From contig NZ_BCMS01000001.1 of the NCBI RefSeq assembly GCF_001485435.1, forward strand, positions 2,117,501 to 2,181,500: a DNA stretch of 64,000 nt, given 5' to 3'. Made by a program: the position numbers and the translations under genes. Shown in pieces: positions 1-10,384 of the stretch. A model generated the notes under the pieces. That model worked only from the letters and a program-made list of their open reading frames with translations, made no database searches and was not told the DNA's origin. The DNA comes from Deinococcus grandis. Lineage in GTDB: Bacteria > Deinococcota > Deinococci > Deinococcales > Deinococcaceae. Position 1 is the stretch's first letter, and the number at the start of each line of letters is the position of its first letter.

Positions 1-1
1 C

Positions 2-892
2 CTCGCGGTGCCGCGCGGATCGTTCTTCGCGCTGCTGGGCCCGAACGGGGCCGGGAAGAGTACGTTCGTGTCGCTGCTCAGTACGCTGCTGCCCCTGCAG
101 GGGGGTGACCTGCGGGTGGCGGGACTGGACGTGCACCGCTCGGCGGGCGCGGTGCGCCGGGCGCTGGGGCTGGTGTTTCAGGAACCCAGCCTGGACGAGC
201 GGCTGACGGTGCTGGAGAACCTGGAGTTCCACGGGCAGATCTACGGCATGCCGGGCCGGGCGCGGCGGGCGCGGGCGCAGGAGGTGCTGGGGATTGTGGA
301 GCTGCTGGAGTGGCAGAACGCCACGGCGCGCATCCTGTCGCGCGGCATGAAACGCCGCCTGGAGATCGCGCGGGGCGTCATGCACCGCCCGGAACTGCTG
401 ATCTTGGACGAACCGACGACCGGGCTGGACGTGCAGAGCCGCCGGGCGGTGTGGTCGTACCTGGACTCACTGCGGGCGCAGACGGGCGTGTCGCTGCTGC
501 TGACCACGCATCAGATCGAGGAGGCCGAGGGTGCGGATCTGGTGGCGGTCGTGGACCGGGGCGAGGTGCTGGCGCTGGGCGCGCCGGATGACCTGCGCGC
601 GGGGCTGGGCATGGTGGTGACGCTGCGGGGCGTGCCGGACGACCTGCGCGCGGCCCTGCTGGGCGGGCCGTTCACGGCGGGCGCGGCGGGGTCGCTGGTG
701 GCACGCGTGCCGGACGCGGGGCCGCTGCTGTCGGAGCTGGGGCCGCAGCTGCACCGGCTGGGGGGCGTGAGTGCGCAGCCCGCCAGTCTGGAGGACGTGT
801 TCCTGAACCTGACGGGGCGGGCGCTGCGCGAGGAGCGGCCGGTCGTGGGGGTGGGCGCGGCGTCGCCCGTGGACGGCCGGGGGTTCCGGTGA
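2..892 (+). CDS. ABC transporter ATP-binding protein (5' end outside window)
   Basis: ATPase subunit of an ABC-2 type exporter. The first visible GTG (position 8) lies only about a dozen residues before the Walker A motif GPNGAGKST, and the frame is open to the window edge, so the true start is upstream. Walker B with its D-loop (LLILDEPTTGLD) and the H-loop (TTHQ) are present; the signature motif is the variant LSRGMKRR. The C-terminal 90 residues form the extension usual in drug/polysaccharide exporters. The stop overlaps the start of the permease gene by 4 nt (GTGA), so the two are translationally coupled. The substrate is unknown. Confidence 0.9.
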   Translation, partial: LAVPRGSFFALLGPNGAGKSTFVSLLSTLLPLQGGDLRVAGLDVHRSAGAVRRALGLVFQEPSLDERLTVLENLEFHGQIYGMPGRARRARAQEVLGIVELLEWQNATARILSRGMKRRLEIARGVMHRPELLILDEPTTGLDVQSRRAVWSYLDSLRAQTGVSLLLTTHQIEEAEGADLVAVVDRGEVLALGAPDDLRAGLGMVVTLRGVPDDLRAALLGGPFTAGAAGSLVARVPDAGPLLSELGPQLHRLGGVSAQPASLEDVFLNLTGRALREERPVVGVGAASPVDGRGFR

Positions 893-1716
893 CGCGCGGC
901 GAGGTGACCCTGACGGGCGCGCGGTATCTGGCGGGGTGCCTGTACGCGATCTGGGCGCGCGAGGTCAAACGCAGCGTCCGGGAGAGCGGACAGCTGGTGG
1001 GGGCGTTCTCGCGGCCGCTGCTGTGGGTGATCATCTTCGGGGTGGGCCTGACGCCGTACTTCCGCACCGGGCTGCGCGAGACGACGTTCGTGGTGCCGTT
1101 CACGTACATGCAGTACATCTTCCCGGCGGTGGTGGTCCTGAACATCCTGTACCCCAGCATCCAGTCGGCGGTCAGCCTGATCTACGACCGGCAGTTCGGC
1201 TTCTTCCGCGAGGTCTTCGCGTCGCCGGTGCCCAGGGGCGTGGTGTTCGCCGGGAAGCTGCTGGGCGGCGCGACGGTCGCGACGTTGCAGGGCGGGCTGG
1301 TGCTGCTGCTGGGCCCGTACGTGGACGTGCCCATTCCGCCCGCGATCCTGCCGGGCGTGCTGGGGACGATGTTCCTGGTGTCGCTGGCGTTCACGGCGGT
1401 GGGGCTGCTGATCGCCACGCGCCTGCGTTCCTTCGAGGGGTTCGGGGTGTTCAGCAACGCGCTGATCCTGCCGCTGTACTTCCTGGCGAGCAGCGTGTTC
1501 CCGCTCGACCCGAGCCTGAGCGTGCAGCAGCAGCAGCAGGTGTTCCCGCCGTGGCTGGTGCTGCTCGTGCGGGCCAACCCGCTGACATACGCGGTGGATC
1601 TGCTGCGGCACTTCATCATCGACTACCACGAGCACCCGCTGGGCCTGGACCTGGGCGTGCTGGGCACGCTGACGGTGGTGACCTGCGCGCTGGCGTTCCG
1701 GGCGTTCCGGCGGTGA
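889..1716 (+). CDS. ABC-2 type transporter permease
   Basis: Integral membrane partner (275 aa) of the ATPase just upstream, starting at a GTG that overlaps its stop codon. The protein has a cytoplasmic N-terminus with basic residues (AREVKRSVRES) followed by about six hydrophobic segments, the fold of ABC-2 exporters. A YDRQFGFFREVFASPVPR stretch after the second membrane segment matches the conserved cytoplasmic amphipathic region of the family. A short QQQQQ tract near residue 206 is a local curiosity. The next gene follows after 4 nt, giving a three-gene operon. Confidence 0.9.
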   Translation: MTRGEVTLTGARYLAGCLYAIWAREVKRSVRESGQLVGAFSRPLLWVIIFGVGLTPYFRTGLRETTFVVPFTYMQYIFPAVVVLNILYPSIQSAVSLIYDRQFGFFREVFASPVPRGVVFAGKLLGGATVATLQGGLVLLLGPYVDVPIPPAILPGVLGTMFLVSLAFTAVGLLIATRLRSFEGFGVFSNALILPLYFLASSVFPLDPSLSVQQQQQVFPPWLVLLVRANPLTYAVDLLRHFIIDYHEHPLGLDLGVLGTLTVVTCALAFRAFRR

Positions 1717-1720
1717 GGCC

Positions 1721-2533
1721 GTGAGCCGGGCGGAACCGGAGGGTGCGGGCGGGCGGGGTGCGTCCTCTCCCCTACACCGGCGCCGGTGGCGGCCGCCGGG
1801 GAACGTGGTGTTCATCGTGCTGGGGGTGCTGGCGTATCTGGGGCTGCGGCAGCTGCCGCCGGACAACTCGCTGGCGCGGGTGCGGGGGGCCGGGACGCTT
1901 CAGGTGTGCGTGCCGCCGGACCTGCCGCCCTTCGTGTCGCCGGAAGGGGACGGCGTGACCGGGCAGGAGGCGACGCTGGTGGAGCGGGCCGCCGCGCGGA
2001 TCGGGGTGCCGGTGGGCTGGAACGTGCAGGCGGGGTGGGGCACGGCGCCGGACCCGGTGGACTGGGGACTGCGGCCCGAGTCGTGCGACCTGCTGGCGGG
2101 CGGCATCGTGGTCAACGACGAGACGCGCGGGGCGATGCAGGTGTTGCCGTACGCGCGGGTGGGCTGGTCGTTGCTGCGCGGGCGGGGGGCCGAGCGGCCC
2201 GCGCAGCTGGCAGTCCTGACGAACCACTGGGGGCTGGTCGCGGACGACGCGTTCGGCTGGGCGCAGGATCACAGCGGGGCGTTCCAGGCGTTCCCGGACG
2301 CGCGTCAGGCGGTCGCGGCGCTGAGGGCCGGGCAGGTGGACGGCGTGCTGGGCCTGCGCCCGGAGGTGATGTGGGTGGCGGCCCGGGTGCCGGGCTCGCG
2401 GGTCTCGGCGGTGCCGGAGCTGCCGGGGCAGACGCTGGCGCTGGGCATGTGGAAGAACAACATCACCCTGAAACGGGTGGTGACGGCGGCGCTGGCAGAC
2501 GCGGGCCGTGGGGTAGATGAACGGTCTCGCTAG
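1721..2533 (+). CDS. membrane-anchored family 3 solute-binding protein
   Basis: 270 aa. An N-terminal basic segment is followed by one hydrophobic helix (about residues 28-43) and then a type 3 periplasmic binding domain (GTLQVCVPPDLPPF...). It follows an ABC-2 exporter ATPase and permease. That pairing is unusual, because family 3 binding proteins normally serve importers. It resembles gene sets found beside quinoprotein (PQQ) alcohol dehydrogenases, where such a protein is annotated as dehydrogenase-associated. No dehydrogenase is visible, though one could lie upstream of the window. Its role is inferred from context only. Confidence 0.7.
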   Translation: MSRAEPEGAGGRGASSPLHRRRWRPPGNVVFIVLGVLAYLGLRQLPPDNSLARVRGAGTLQVCVPPDLPPFVSPEGDGVTGQEATLVERAAARIGVPVGWNVQAGWGTAPDPVDWGLRPESCDLLAGGIVVNDETRGAMQVLPYARVGWSLLRGRGAERPAQLAVLTNHWGLVADDAFGWAQDHSGAFQAFPDARQAVAALRAGQVDGVLGLRPEVMWVAARVPGSRVSAVPELPGQTLALGMWKNNITLKRVVTAALADAGRGVDERSR

Positions 2534-2682
2534 ACGAGACGACACTGTGTGGGCGCATTCAGGTGTATTTGGTGTAAGATGTACACTGTTGCCGTGTGGA
2601 GGCCGGAGGCTTCCAGCGGTGTTTATGAGCCGGTGGGAGCACTCCCACTTGACTCGTGAATTCGTTCACAGGAGAAAGAGAC

Positions 2683-3822
<1,140 letters not shown>

Positions 3823-3840
3823 AGCCAGTTCACACCCCAG

Positions 3841-3876
3841 GACCCCCGAGCCCCCGCGTGGCGCCGGGGGTCTTTT
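3841..3876 (+). terminator. rho-independent terminator
   Basis: GACCCCCG pairs with CGGGGGTC around a GC-rich loop and is followed by TTTTT, 19 nt after the oxidoreductase stop. Confidence 0.85.
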
Positions 3877-3949
3877 TCGCTGTAGGCCCTCTGGCCTATC
3901 CACCGCACCTGCGGTCTCCGGCTGTTTCCCTGGCCTCTACACTCGGGTC

Positions 3950-4423
3950 ATGCGCCTTCCCCTCCTGCTGATCCTGGCCCTGCCCGCCGCGCTGGCCTCC
4001 TGCAGCGGCATGTTCGAGAAACACAACGCCGACCGCGCCGAGAAACTGAAGATCGACAACGCCCTGTACTTCCGCACGCAGTGCATCCAGGCACTGGAAC
4101 GCGCCCGCGCCACCGCCACACCCCAGCAGCTGCCCGCCGGTCTGAACGGCCAGCCCTGCACATCCCCGCTGCTGGGCGACTACTCGCTCAGCCAGGAGAT
4201 GGGCGACACGATCAAGAGCAGCGTCATCACCCTGGACCCGAAACGCCTGAGCGACTACACCATCACCGTGACCAGCCTGAACGACAAGACCTTCAGCTAC
4301 GTGGACCGCGGCGACGCCGAAGCAGCCGCCGAACAGGACGGCACCTACACCGAAACGGCCCCCGACGTCGTCAGCGAGGACACCGACAGCAGCACCGTCA
4401 ACGTCGATCAGCAGACGCCCTGA
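3950..4423 (+). CDS. small secreted lipoprotein of unknown function
   Basis: 157 aa with a short signal peptide and the lipobox LASC, so Cys17 would be lipidated. The mature part contains two further cysteines (in RTQC and GQPC) that could form a disulfide. It also has a stretch with pilin-like or minor-pseudopilin flavour (YSLSQEMGDTIKSSVITL) and an acidic, Ser/Thr-rich tail. I do not recognise the family. TACACT at 3938-3943 lies 6 nt before the ATG, so the message is probably leaderless. The gene stands alone between two terminators. Confidence 0.75.
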   Translation: MRLPLLLILALPAALASCSGMFEKHNADRAEKLKIDNALYFRTQCIQALERARATATPQQLPAGLNGQPCTSPLLGDYSLSQEMGDTIKSSVITLDPKRLSDYTITVTSLNDKTFSYVDRGDAEAAAEQDGTYTETAPDVVSEDTDSSTVNVDQQTP

Positions 4424-4440
4424 AGACCGCTGTCACCACG

Positions 4441-4480
4441 AGGCCCCAGCCTGCCGACTCCGGCGCTGGGGCTCTACTTT
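4441..4480 (+). terminator. rho-independent terminator
   Basis: GCCCCAGC pairs with GCTGGGGC and is followed by TCTACTTT; it lies just after the lipoprotein gene. Confidence 0.75.
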
Positions 4481-4487
4481 GACCGGA

Positions 4488-4554
4488 CTACATAGGCAGA
4501 CTGAGCTTGACAACCGCCTAACCAAGACAGACTATGTAGACAGACATAGCTATG
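4488..4554 (+). promoter_or_regulatory. promoter and repeated operator half-sites of the PadR gene
   Basis: CTACATAG (4488-4495) and its exact reverse complement CTATGTAG (4532-4539) flank a TTGACA -35 box (4507-4512). With 17-bp spacing the -10 would be GACTAT (4530-4535), inside the second half-site. A perfect 10-bp palindrome CATAGCTATG follows at 4545-4554. PadR proteins bind ATGT/ACAT-type dyads, so autorepression by the downstream gene is the likely use. Confidence 0.6.
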
Positions 4555-4609
4555 CAGGGGCGGCAACCACGCGGGACGCCACGCGGCCAAAGCCCCACCC
4601 GGAGCACCC

Positions 4610-4939
4610 ATGAACCCAGACCTGCTGCGCGGCAACCTCGACCTGATCCTCCTGACCCTCCTCGAACAGCACCCCCTGTACGGCTTCGCGATCATCCAGG
4701 CCGCCCGCGACCGCACCGGCGGGTACTTCGACTTCAAGGAAGGCAGCCTCTACCCCGCCCTGCACCGCCTGGAAGCCGAAGGCCTCCTCGCCGCGCAGCA
4801 CGGCGAAACCGGCCGCAACGGCAAACCCCGCAAGTACTACGCCATCACCGACCGGGGCCGCGACACCCTGAACGCCAAACGCCAGGAATTCGCCGCCTTC
4901 ACCGGCGCCGTCCGCAGCCTCGGCGGGACCGGCGCGTGA
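4610..4939 (+). CDS. PadR family transcriptional regulator
   Basis: 109 aa, the short (subfamily 2) form. The winged helix is recognisable from LLRGNLDLILLTLLE, then YGFAIIQA, SLYPALHRLEAEGLL and RKYYAITDRGR, all family hallmarks. The operator-like repeats 55-120 bp upstream suggest autorepression. Its stop overlaps the GTG of the next gene by 4 nt, the common PadR/HAAS pairing in which the regulator is co-transcribed with a membrane protein carrying a permease-prefix (HAAS) domain. Confidence 0.93.
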   Translation: MNPDLLRGNLDLILLTLLEQHPLYGFAIIQAARDRTGGYFDFKEGSLYPALHRLEAEGLLAAQHGETGRNGKPRKYYAITDRGRDTLNAKRQEFAAFTGAVRSLGGTGA

Positions 4940-6048
4940 CCACCGCCGCCCACACCACCCCCCGTGCTCTGACCGCGTACCTGACCCGCGCCACCTGGGG
5001 TCTGCCCGAAGCGCGCCGCCAGGAACTCTGGGACGAACTCGAAGAACACATCCTGACCCGCACCGACCACCTGATCCTCAGCGGCCTCACCCCCACTCAG
5101 GCCACCGCCCAGGCCATCCGTGAACTCGGGCCACCCGCCCGCGTCACCCTGGGCATGGCGAAGGTGTACACCATGCCGAAACTCATCCTGGCCGCCGGAA
5201 CCCTCGCCCTCGGCATCAGCGCCGGACTCTACGCCCTCGCGGGCGGCAGCACAACCAGCACGACCCTCACCGTCGTCCGGCAGGCACCCGTCAAGCCGAG
5301 CTGCGTGCGCGGCACCAAGCCCTCCGGAGACAACATCACCATCGTCAGCGAGACAGGCGGCGTCACCTGTTACACCTTCAATGACAACGAGGTGAATAAG
5401 GGCGTCTTCCTGAAAGGCACCGACGTCACCCGGGCCCTGGATGCCCAGGGGGTCACGCTCAGCCGGGACGGCCGGTCACTGGCCCTGGGTGGCACTTCAG
5501 TCAACGCGCGATTTACCCGTGACGGCGCGGCCTTCTTCGACGCCAGCAGTGTCATCGACCTGCTGACTCAGACCCGTTCCGTACGGTTCAGCGGGTACAC
5601 CTCTCCCCGCGTGCAGGTGGGCGACGCCACCCTCCTGCTGAACGCGGGCCCGGAGGACATCGGCGCCGCGTTCTACAACGCCAGCAACAGCGTGTTCCTG
5701 TCCGCGCTGGTCGGCCAGCCCGTCTGGGGCAGCTACTTTGTCGGGACGAAGACCGGCCCTGAGCACCTGATCTCGACGGGACTCAAGACGGGCGAGGCCG
5801 TCATGCTCGTCACCAGTCGCGGCGGTACGAACTTCATGGTGGACACGGGCAAGGTGGACGCCCAGGATCGGCTGAGCGTCCACAGTCGGGACCGGCAACT
5901 GCGGTTCGTCTCTAGCCTCGATCAGCTCGGGCCGTACCTGTCCGGGGGCCGCCGCAGCGCCCTGCTCGTGCGGATCACGAACCTGCCTCTGAACAACCTC
6001 AAATCCGGCATCTTCGTGCCCGCCCAGGCGACGTCCGACGCCCGTTAA
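4936..6048 (+). CDS. membrane protein with N-terminal HAAS/permease-prefix domain
   Basis: 370 aa from the GTG that overlaps the PadR stop. Residues 1-75 are the helical HAAS region (YLTRATWGLPEARRQELWDELEEHI, then ATAQAIRELGPP), a module that couples PadR regulators to membrane partners. One transmembrane helix follows at about 82-104 (LILAAGTLALGISAGLYAL). The remaining roughly 265 residues lie outside the membrane and carry two cysteines (in PSCVRG and GVTCYTF). They hold copper amine oxidase N-domain-like stretches (GVTLSRDGRSLALGG) and resemble stalk domains, but I cannot name the fold. An in-frame open stretch upstream is the shadow of padR. Confidence 0.75.
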   Translation: MTTAAHTTPRALTAYLTRATWGLPEARRQELWDELEEHILTRTDHLILSGLTPTQATAQAIRELGPPARVTLGMAKVYTMPKLILAAGTLALGISAGLYALAGGSTTSTTLTVVRQAPVKPSCVRGTKPSGDNITIVSETGGVTCYTFNDNEVNKGVFLKGTDVTRALDAQGVTLSRDGRSLALGGTSVNARFTRDGAAFFDASSVIDLLTQTRSVRFSGYTSPRVQVGDATLLLNAGPEDIGAAFYNASNSVFLSALVGQPVWGSYFVGTKTGPEHLISTGLKTGEAVMLVTSRGGTNFMVDTGKVDAQDRLSVHSRDRQLRFVSSLDQLGPYLSGGRRSALLVRITNLPLNNLKSGIFVPAQATSDAR

Positions 6049-6506
6049 GCCTGTTCTTCTCCGGTGCGCCCGGTCCATTCTTCCAGGAGGTACTGGAGTC
6101 TGGTCTGGGCGTTGTCCTGGCTGCCGTACACGCTGCGGATGAGGTCGCCGCCGGGCGCGAAGGCGAGCCAGTGGGGGGTGCCTTCGGTGTGCCAGTGTCG
6201 GGCGAGGGTGCCGGTGAGGTCGAGGGCAACGGGGAACGGGAGTTTCGCGTAGTCCTGCGCGAATTTTTTCAGGGTGGGTTCGACGTCCTCTCTGGGGAGT
6301 GTTCGGTGGCCGTGGCTGGTGTGCACGGCGAGGAGGTGGACGGCGTCGCCGAATTCGGCGTGCAGGCGTTTGAGGAAGGGGATGCCGCGGGAGACGCAGC
6401 CGGGGCATTCGAGGTTGAAGGTCATGACGAGACCGGGCCGCGTCCACGCCTGGGGTGGGGGGACGGGGTCGCCGTGGACGAAGTCGGTGGGGGCGGGCCA
6501 TTCCAT
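6045..6506 (-). CDS. thioredoxin-fold redoxin (TlpA-like)
   Basis: 153 aa thioredoxin-like protein with the active-site motif CPGC in NLECPGCVSRGIPFL, and a cis-Pro region GTPHWLAF later on. No signal peptide is visible, so it is probably cytoplasmic, acting as a thiol reductase or peroxiredoxin-like protein. Its stop overlaps the stop of the convergent HAAS gene by 4 nt. The minus-strand box TACCCT (6513-6518) sits 6 nt upstream of the ATG, which predicts a leaderless message. Confidence 0.85.
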   Translation of the reverse strand: MEWPAPTDFVHGDPVPPPQAWTRPGLVMTFNLECPGCVSRGIPFLKRLHAEFGDAVHLLAVHTSHGHRTLPREDVEPTLKKFAQDYAKLPFPVALDLTGTLARHWHTEGTPHWLAFAPGGDLIRSVYGSQDNAQTRLQYLLEEWTGRTGEEQA

Positions 6507-6550
6507 GCAGGCAGGGTACGGCGCGCCGCGCGGGGTTCTATGCTGGGCGC

Positions 6551-7318
6551 ATGAAGCGTTTCGTGATGATTGCGGCGGTGCTGGGCGTGGCGGTGGCGGG
6601 CGTGTCGCAGGCGGCGACGGTGGCCGAGGTGAAGAAGAAGGGCGTGCTGGTGCTGGGCACGGACCCGACGTTCGCGCCGTTCGAGTTCAAGGGTCCGGAC
6701 GGAACGATTCAGGGTTTCGAGATTGATCTTGCACGGGCGGTGGCGAAGGATCTGGGCGTGCGGCTGGAGATCCGCGCGGTGGGGTTCGGGGCGTTGATGC
6801 CGCAGGCGGTCACGTCGGGCCGGGTGGACATGGCGATCAGTGCGATCACAATCACGCCGGAGCGGGCGAAGGTGGTGTCGTTCAGCCAGCCGTACTTCCG
6901 GTCGGCGCAGGTGTTCATCGTGCGGGCGGGGAATCCCGGGAAGTTCGCGTGGCCCGCGAGCGTGAAGGGCAAGGTGATCGGTGTGCAGGGGAACACGACG
7001 GGGCAGTTCGTGGCGAACGACACGCTCAAACCCAGGGGCGCGACGCTGAAGGTGTATGACGATTTCGCGGCGGGACTGGCGGACGTGCGGGCCGGGCGGA
7101 TCGCGGCGCTGGTCGGGGACGCGCCGACGGTGGATGACCTGAAGAAGCGACTGCCGGGGCAGTTCGAGCAGGCCGGGAAGGACCTGGCGGCCGAGGATTA
7201 CGGCATGGTGTTCAAAAAGGGGAGTGATCTCGCGGCGGCCGCGAACAGGACACTGGCACGCCTGAAGGCCAGCGGAGAGTACCAGAACCTGCTGAAGAAG
7301 TGGATCGTGCAGAAGTAA
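6551..7318 (+). CDS. amino acid ABC transporter substrate-binding protein
   Basis: 255 aa family 3 periplasmic binding protein. The Sec signal peptide ends near VSQA-AT (about residue 19) and the mature protein opens with the typical VLVLGTDPTFAPFEF. PEGTIQGFEIDLA-type and QAVTSGRVDMAIS motifs follow, as in polar amino-acid binders. The ATG at 6551 is chosen because the signal peptide starts there and TATGCT (6539-6544) lies 6 nt upstream. It belongs with the permease at 7471, but a hairpin lies between them, so the binding protein can be made in excess. Confidence 0.9.
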   Translation: MKRFVMIAAVLGVAVAGVSQAATVAEVKKKGVLVLGTDPTFAPFEFKGPDGTIQGFEIDLARAVAKDLGVRLEIRAVGFGALMPQAVTSGRVDMAISAITITPERAKVVSFSQPYFRSAQVFIVRAGNPGKFAWPASVKGKVIGVQGNTTGQFVANDTLKPRGATLKVYDDFAAGLADVRAGRIAALVGDAPTVDDLKKRLPGQFEQAGKDLAAEDYGMVFKKGSDLAAAANRTLARLKASGEYQNLLKKWIVQK

Positions 7319-7332
7319 CGTCGGGTGTGGCG

Positions 7333-7370
7333 GGGCGCGGGCGACGGTGTCGTCCTGCGCCCTTCTTCTT
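7333..7370 (+). terminator. hairpin between binding protein and permease genes
   Basis: GGGCGC pairs with GCGCCC, the stem extended by GGCGAC/GTCGTCC, and is followed by TTCTTCTTT. It is probably a partial terminator that sets the ratio of binding protein to permease. Confidence 0.65.
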
Positions 7371-7470
7371 TGGTGGGGGCGCGTCCCCGAGGCGGTTCTG
7401 TCCTATGGTGGGGCGGTGAAGGTGTCCGCGTGATGGTTTTCGGTGGTGTCGTGTCCGGCGGGGCGCGCCT

Positions 7471-8166
<696 letters not shown>

Positions 8167-8186
8167 ATGCGGGGGTGGGGAATCGA

Positions 8187-8208
8187 GGCGGCGTGGGCCG
8201 CCTTTTTT
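8187..8208 (+). terminator. rho-independent terminator
   Basis: GGCGGC-GTGG-GCCGCC followed by six T, after the amino acid permease gene. Confidence 0.9.
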
Positions 8209-8709
8209 CCTGCCGTTTTTCATGGGGCGGTAGGACGTGTGGCCTGCTGCGCGCCTGGGGTGAGGTCGGCGATGTGGCGTGTGGCTTCTGCATGAGGTGG
8301 CGCATTCCCCTCTAGGCTCATTCTGCTATTTGCGAAATACATAACATTGTTCTATAGTTTACATAGTCGTCGGGGTGCCCCCGACCGACCCTGAATTCTC
8401 CGATTCAATCCACGTTCCACCGGAACCCTTCACCCCAGCGATGCCTGAGGTGAACGGCGTTCCACGCCCACTGGCGGCCCGAAGCGGGTGACATCCCGCT
8501 CTGGTGGCCGCGCCACCTCGCCCACCCGCAGTCGACCCAGACCATCCGGCACCTCACGGACATCGGACAGGCCGCGACTGGAGCCATATTATGTTTTCGG
8601 CGTATTTTTTGATCTGGATCTTCCGCCTGTCCAGTGACACCGTCCCTGTGCCGAACTCGCCATTCCTGGCAGCTGACGACGATCGGCCCCGTGGTTGACG
8701 CCAAGCCGC
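8209..8709. other. long intergenic region with an AT-rich island
   Basis: About 500 bp without a convincing gene. Positions 8322-8370 are strikingly AT-rich for this genome and contain CTATAGTTTACATAG, an interrupted dyad similar to the PadR operator half-sites at 4488-4539. The rest is GC-rich and only short frames are open. It may hold a regulatory region, a small RNA or decayed coding DNA; nothing more can be supported. Confidence 0.4.
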
Positions 8710-8721
8710 TAAGCTCTCGCT

Positions 8722-10317
8722 GTGCCCGATCCCCTGATCCCGCTCCGTCAACTGCTGCTCCGTGACGACGCAGAGGGAACACTGAATCACCTGATCCAGG
8801 CGGCACAACACGCACGTAGGGCAGCAGACGTACTTCCGCTCATCGCGGCCCTGCCGGAGGTACCGCGGGACTGGATCGGCAGCGAGCTGGGCGGCCTCGC
8901 CCTGGCCTGGCTGTACTTCCGGGGGATGCAGCACCGCCAGCTCGACGATCTGCTGGACGCCCGGCCCCCCGGGCAGCTTCTGCCGTTCCGGGCGCACCTG
9001 CACCTGATTCACCGGCGCAGCGAACTGGCCCTGAACCTCGCGCGCTTCAGCGTCCTGCAGGCACCCGATGGCCCCACCCGTTCCCTGACCCTCACGCAGC
9101 TGGCGGGTGCGGCCGCCATGCTCGATCACCCCCACTGGAAGGAGCTGTACCGCTTCCAGATCGCTCAGGCACCACCCATCTACCGGGGGCTGGCCCGCCT
9201 CCAGTTCGCCTTCGACCTGCAACACCATCAGGAAGTGGGCGAGGCGACCACCGAACTGACGCGGGCGCTGGGTGACCTGCGGCACGACCCGACATCCTCC
9301 ACATACATTTACCGGACGCTCGTGTCCATCGCCCTCGACACCAGTCAACCGGGCGCAGCCCTGAATGCACTGCGAAAGGCGGAAGCAATCGCTCAGGACG
9401 GCCTGCTCGCCTCAGAACTGTTCCTGCCGCGGGCACTGCTGACCCTGAGCCTGACCCAGTATCCCGTCACGCTCAAGACGGCCATGTCAGCCCGTGAGCA
9501 CATTTCTGCTCCCGATCGGCTGGCCTCAACACTGGTCATGGGATCGAAGGCCCTGGCGCTCATGGGGCAGACGTTCGAAGCCGTTCTGATGGCGCAGGAG
9601 GCGGCCGCGCTGCACCGGGTGCTGGATTCGGATCGGCACGCGATCCTCAACCACCTGGCGCTGGCGTACCTGCACGCGGGGGATCTGCCGCGCGCCCAGG
9701 AGGCCCTGAGCCGCGCGGACAGTTACTCGCAGCATGCGGGGACCCTCTCGTGGCTGGCCCGCGCGGAGTGCGCCCGGCAGGCGGGGGGTGAGCCGCTGCC
9801 GCCGGGTGACGGCATCCGCGCGCAGCTGGCGACGCTGCGGTGGTCGTGGGTGCGCGCGTACCTGCCCGCGCTGCTGGAGCAGTACGGGGTGGTGACGTTC
9901 GCGCCGCCGGAGTGGACGGTGCGGGTCAGTCTGGCCGGGCCGGTGCGGGTGTGGATGTCCGGGGACGAGTTGCCGCTGCGCTCCACGCGGCCCGAGGCGG
10001 GATTGCTGGCGCTGCTGGTGACGGCGGGCGGGCAGGTGTCGCGCGAGCGGGCGCTGGACGCGCTGGATCTGCCGGGGAAGACGCCGACGGCGCGGCGTAA
10101 GGCGCTGAGTGCGGCGGTCGCGGCCCTGCGCGAGCTGCTGGGCTGGCCGGGAGCGCTGACGGTGGACGGGGGCGTGCTGCGCCTGTCGGACGCGCCGCGC
10201 TGGGAGGAACCCTCCATGCCGGGGCGGGGGCGGGAGGATTTCTTCTGCGAGGGCCGCTTCGACCCGTGGGTGCTGGAGTGGCGGGAGGAGCGGACGCTGG
10301 CTGGAGTACCGGATTGA
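8722..10317 (+). CDS. TPR-containing transcriptional activator-like protein
   Basis: 531 aa. The first 380 residues are helical repeats of the TPR type, for example the hairpins NALRKAEAIAQDGLLASELF and LALAYLHAGDLPRAQEALSRA. The last 130 residues hold a winged-helix domain like the OmpR/BTAD-type C-termini of large activators: LRSTRPEAGLLALLVTAGG, then RKALSAAVAALRELLGW. The order is reversed compared with SARP proteins, where DNA binding comes first. The start is a GTG; TAAGCT at 8710-8715 lies 6 nt upstream, so it is likely leaderless. The target genes are unknown. Confidence 0.65.
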   Translation: MPDPLIPLRQLLLRDDAEGTLNHLIQAAQHARRAADVLPLIAALPEVPRDWIGSELGGLALAWLYFRGMQHRQLDDLLDARPPGQLLPFRAHLHLIHRRSELALNLARFSVLQAPDGPTRSLTLTQLAGAAAMLDHPHWKELYRFQIAQAPPIYRGLARLQFAFDLQHHQEVGEATTELTRALGDLRHDPTSSTYIYRTLVSIALDTSQPGAALNALRKAEAIAQDGLLASELFLPRALLTLSLTQYPVTLKTAMSAREHISAPDRLASTLVMGSKALALMGQTFEAVLMAQEAAALHRVLDSDRHAILNHLALAYLHAGDLPRAQEALSRADSYSQHAGTLSWLARAECARQAGGEPLPPGDGIRAQLATLRWSWVRAYLPALLEQYGVVTFAPPEWTVRVSLAGPVRVWMSGDELPLRSTRPEAGLLALLVTAGGQVSRERALDALDLPGKTPTARRKALSAAVAALRELLGWPGALTVDGGVLRLSDAPRWEEPSMPGRGREDFFCEGRFDPWVLEWREERTLAGVPD

Positions 10318-10384
10318 CCACTATTGATAGGTCATTCTCATAAATACGGACGTTCTGCGGACACCCCATCCGCAGACTGGACGC

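Noticed and set aside
511..1866. Long open frame on the minus strand opposite the ABC genes
   Set aside because: It is antisense to three well-supported genes, its residues are Arg/Gln/His-rich repeats typical of high-GC shadow frames, and no SD or motif is present.
8405..8815. Minus-strand frame of 136 codons before the TPR regulator
   Set aside because: It overlaps the start of the regulator, has no SD and no family resemblance; I could not link it to a transposon remnant.
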